Below are positions 4,833 to 5,476 of a DNA stretch of 5,476 nt, one piece after another. Both the position numbers and the translations under genes were made by a program. Under the pieces are notes generated by a model, which was not told where the DNA came from, did no database searches, and worked only from the letters and a program-made list of their open reading frames with translations. Numbering within the stretch: position 1 is the stretch's first letter; each line of letters begins with the position of its first letter. Location: contig JAGCEE010000015.1 in NCBI GenBank assembly GCA_017650795.1, positions 1-5,476 of the forward strand. The letters run 5' to 3'. The DNA is from Clostridia bacterium. Its GTDB lineage: Bacteria; Bacillota; Clostridia; Christensenellales; UBA1242.

Positions 4833-5476
4833 AAGAAAAAGAATAATACAGAATTAAAAGATTTTTTTGAAGACGAAAACAAAACCCTTAACGCCGAAAC
4901 AATGTTCCATAAGAATATGAAAGTCTATGGACTTGATGTTTTGGAAGATAGAGCCTTGGCAGATTATCGTGATGGTCTAAAGCCAGCCCAAAGACGATTG
5001 ATGTGGACAGCCAAAGAATTGAAGGCAACTTGGGATAACAAGACAGTCAAGTCCGCAAGAATTACAGGTGATTGCATGGGTAAGTATCACCCTCACTCAT
5101 CTTCCTATGGCTCTTTGGGAACATTGGTTGATTGTGAATATCCTATGATTTATGGTCAAGGTAACTGGGGTTCATTGACCGATGGTGCCGCTGCAGAAAG
5201 ATATACCGAAGCAAAGATTTCACAACTTGGAATGAAGATGTTGGAATGTATGGATGTTGCCGACTATGTTCCAAACTACACTGGCGAATTTAAAGAACCA
5301 ATCGTATTGACTACAAGAGTTCCAAATTTCTTTATCAATGAATGTGCCGGTATTGCGGTTGGTTTGAGTTGTAACATTCCTGCACACAACTTAAAAGAAG
5401 TTGTTGATGCTATGAAAGTTGTTGTAAAGAAAGGTGAAGCAACAAAATTAAAAGACATTATGAAATTTCTTAAAGG
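4830..5476 (+). CDS. DNA topoisomerase II cleavage subunit, GyrA/ParC-type (T4 gp52 equivalent), N-terminal part
   Basis: DNA cutting and rejoining subunit, partner of the GyrB/ParE-type protein encoded at 1294-3192. The 215 visible codons cover the N-terminal winged-helix (CAP-like) domain and the start of the tower domain, and the reading frame runs off the window edge. Visible landmarks are DYRDGLKPAQRR (45-56), GKYHPH (84-89), GQGNWGS (109-115), and AAERYTE (121-127) with the expected active-site Tyr125 and its preceding Arg124. PNFF (165-168) and GIAVG (174-178) follow; Ile175 matches the residue that wedges into DNA in GyrA. CNIPAHNL (181-188) is also typical. In the region matching the GyrA quinolone pocket, Ser92 corresponds to Ser83 and Leu96 to Asp87. 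About 30 residues precede the conserved domain. ATG 4830 is chosen because of the shared leader; Met25 and Met30 are less likely starts. Full length cannot be judged. Confidence 0.95.
   Translation, partial: MKKKNNTELKDFFEDENKTLNAETMFHKNMKVYGLDVLEDRALADYRDGLKPAQRRLMWTAKELKATWDNKTVKSARITGDCMGKYHPHSSSYGSLGTLVDCEYPMIYGQGNWGSLTDGAAAERYTEAKISQLGMKMLECMDVADYVPNYTGEFKEPIVLTTRVPNFFINECAGIAVGLSCNIPAHNLKEVVDAMKVVVKKGEATKLKDIMKFLK

Noticed and set aside
5276..5458. Open frame of 60 codons on the - strand
   Set aside because: It is antisense to the conserved GyrA/ParC-type coding region and has no initiation signals.

Overview
The window looks like part of an AT-rich tailed-phage genome, most likely a myovirus of the T4-like or large-genome kind. 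The evidence is a short baseplate-wedge gp53-like protein, and a type II DNA topoisomerase encoded by two separate genes. Further support comes from closely packed small genes of unknown function, all on the + strand, many with 1-nt TAATG stop/start overlaps. The host cannot be identified. Some starts have good Shine-Dalgarno sequences. One promoter fits the sigma-70 consensus. Two TATATTTG boxes resemble the -7 element of Bacteroidota promoters, which is only a weak hint.

Layout. (1) Positions 30-967 hold a coiled-coil protein gene overlapping a gp53-like baseplate gene, closed by a strong hairpin terminator at 993-1019. (2) Positions 1055-3192 hold a 79-residue unknown gene overlapping the large (ATPase plus TOPRIM, GyrB/ParE-type) topoisomerase subunit, closed by a terminator at 3217-3248. 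(3) Positions 3260-3682 hold an unknown gene starting right behind that terminator. (4) Positions 3683-3764 contain a near-consensus promoter whose -35 box lies exactly between two identical 10-bp repeats. (5) Positions 3765-4745 hold three overlapping small unknown genes closed by a terminator at 4768-4797. (6) From 4830 to the window edge is the N-terminal part of the GyrA/ParC-type cleavage subunit, cut off by the window end.

The two topoisomerase subunits should form a heterotetrameric type II enzyme. One binds ATP and carries the metal-binding TOPRIM residues; the other carries the active-site tyrosine that is covalently linked to DNA. They are in separate transcription units, but the large-subunit unit and the small-subunit gene start with the same 18-base sequence (TATACATAGGTTATTATG), preceded at a similar distance by TATATTTG. 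This suggests shared expression control. The topoisomerase calls are firm and the gp53 call is good. The other five genes are not recognised. No gap without a gene exceeds about 90 bases, and there are no convincing RNA genes, mobile elements or CRISPR arrays.
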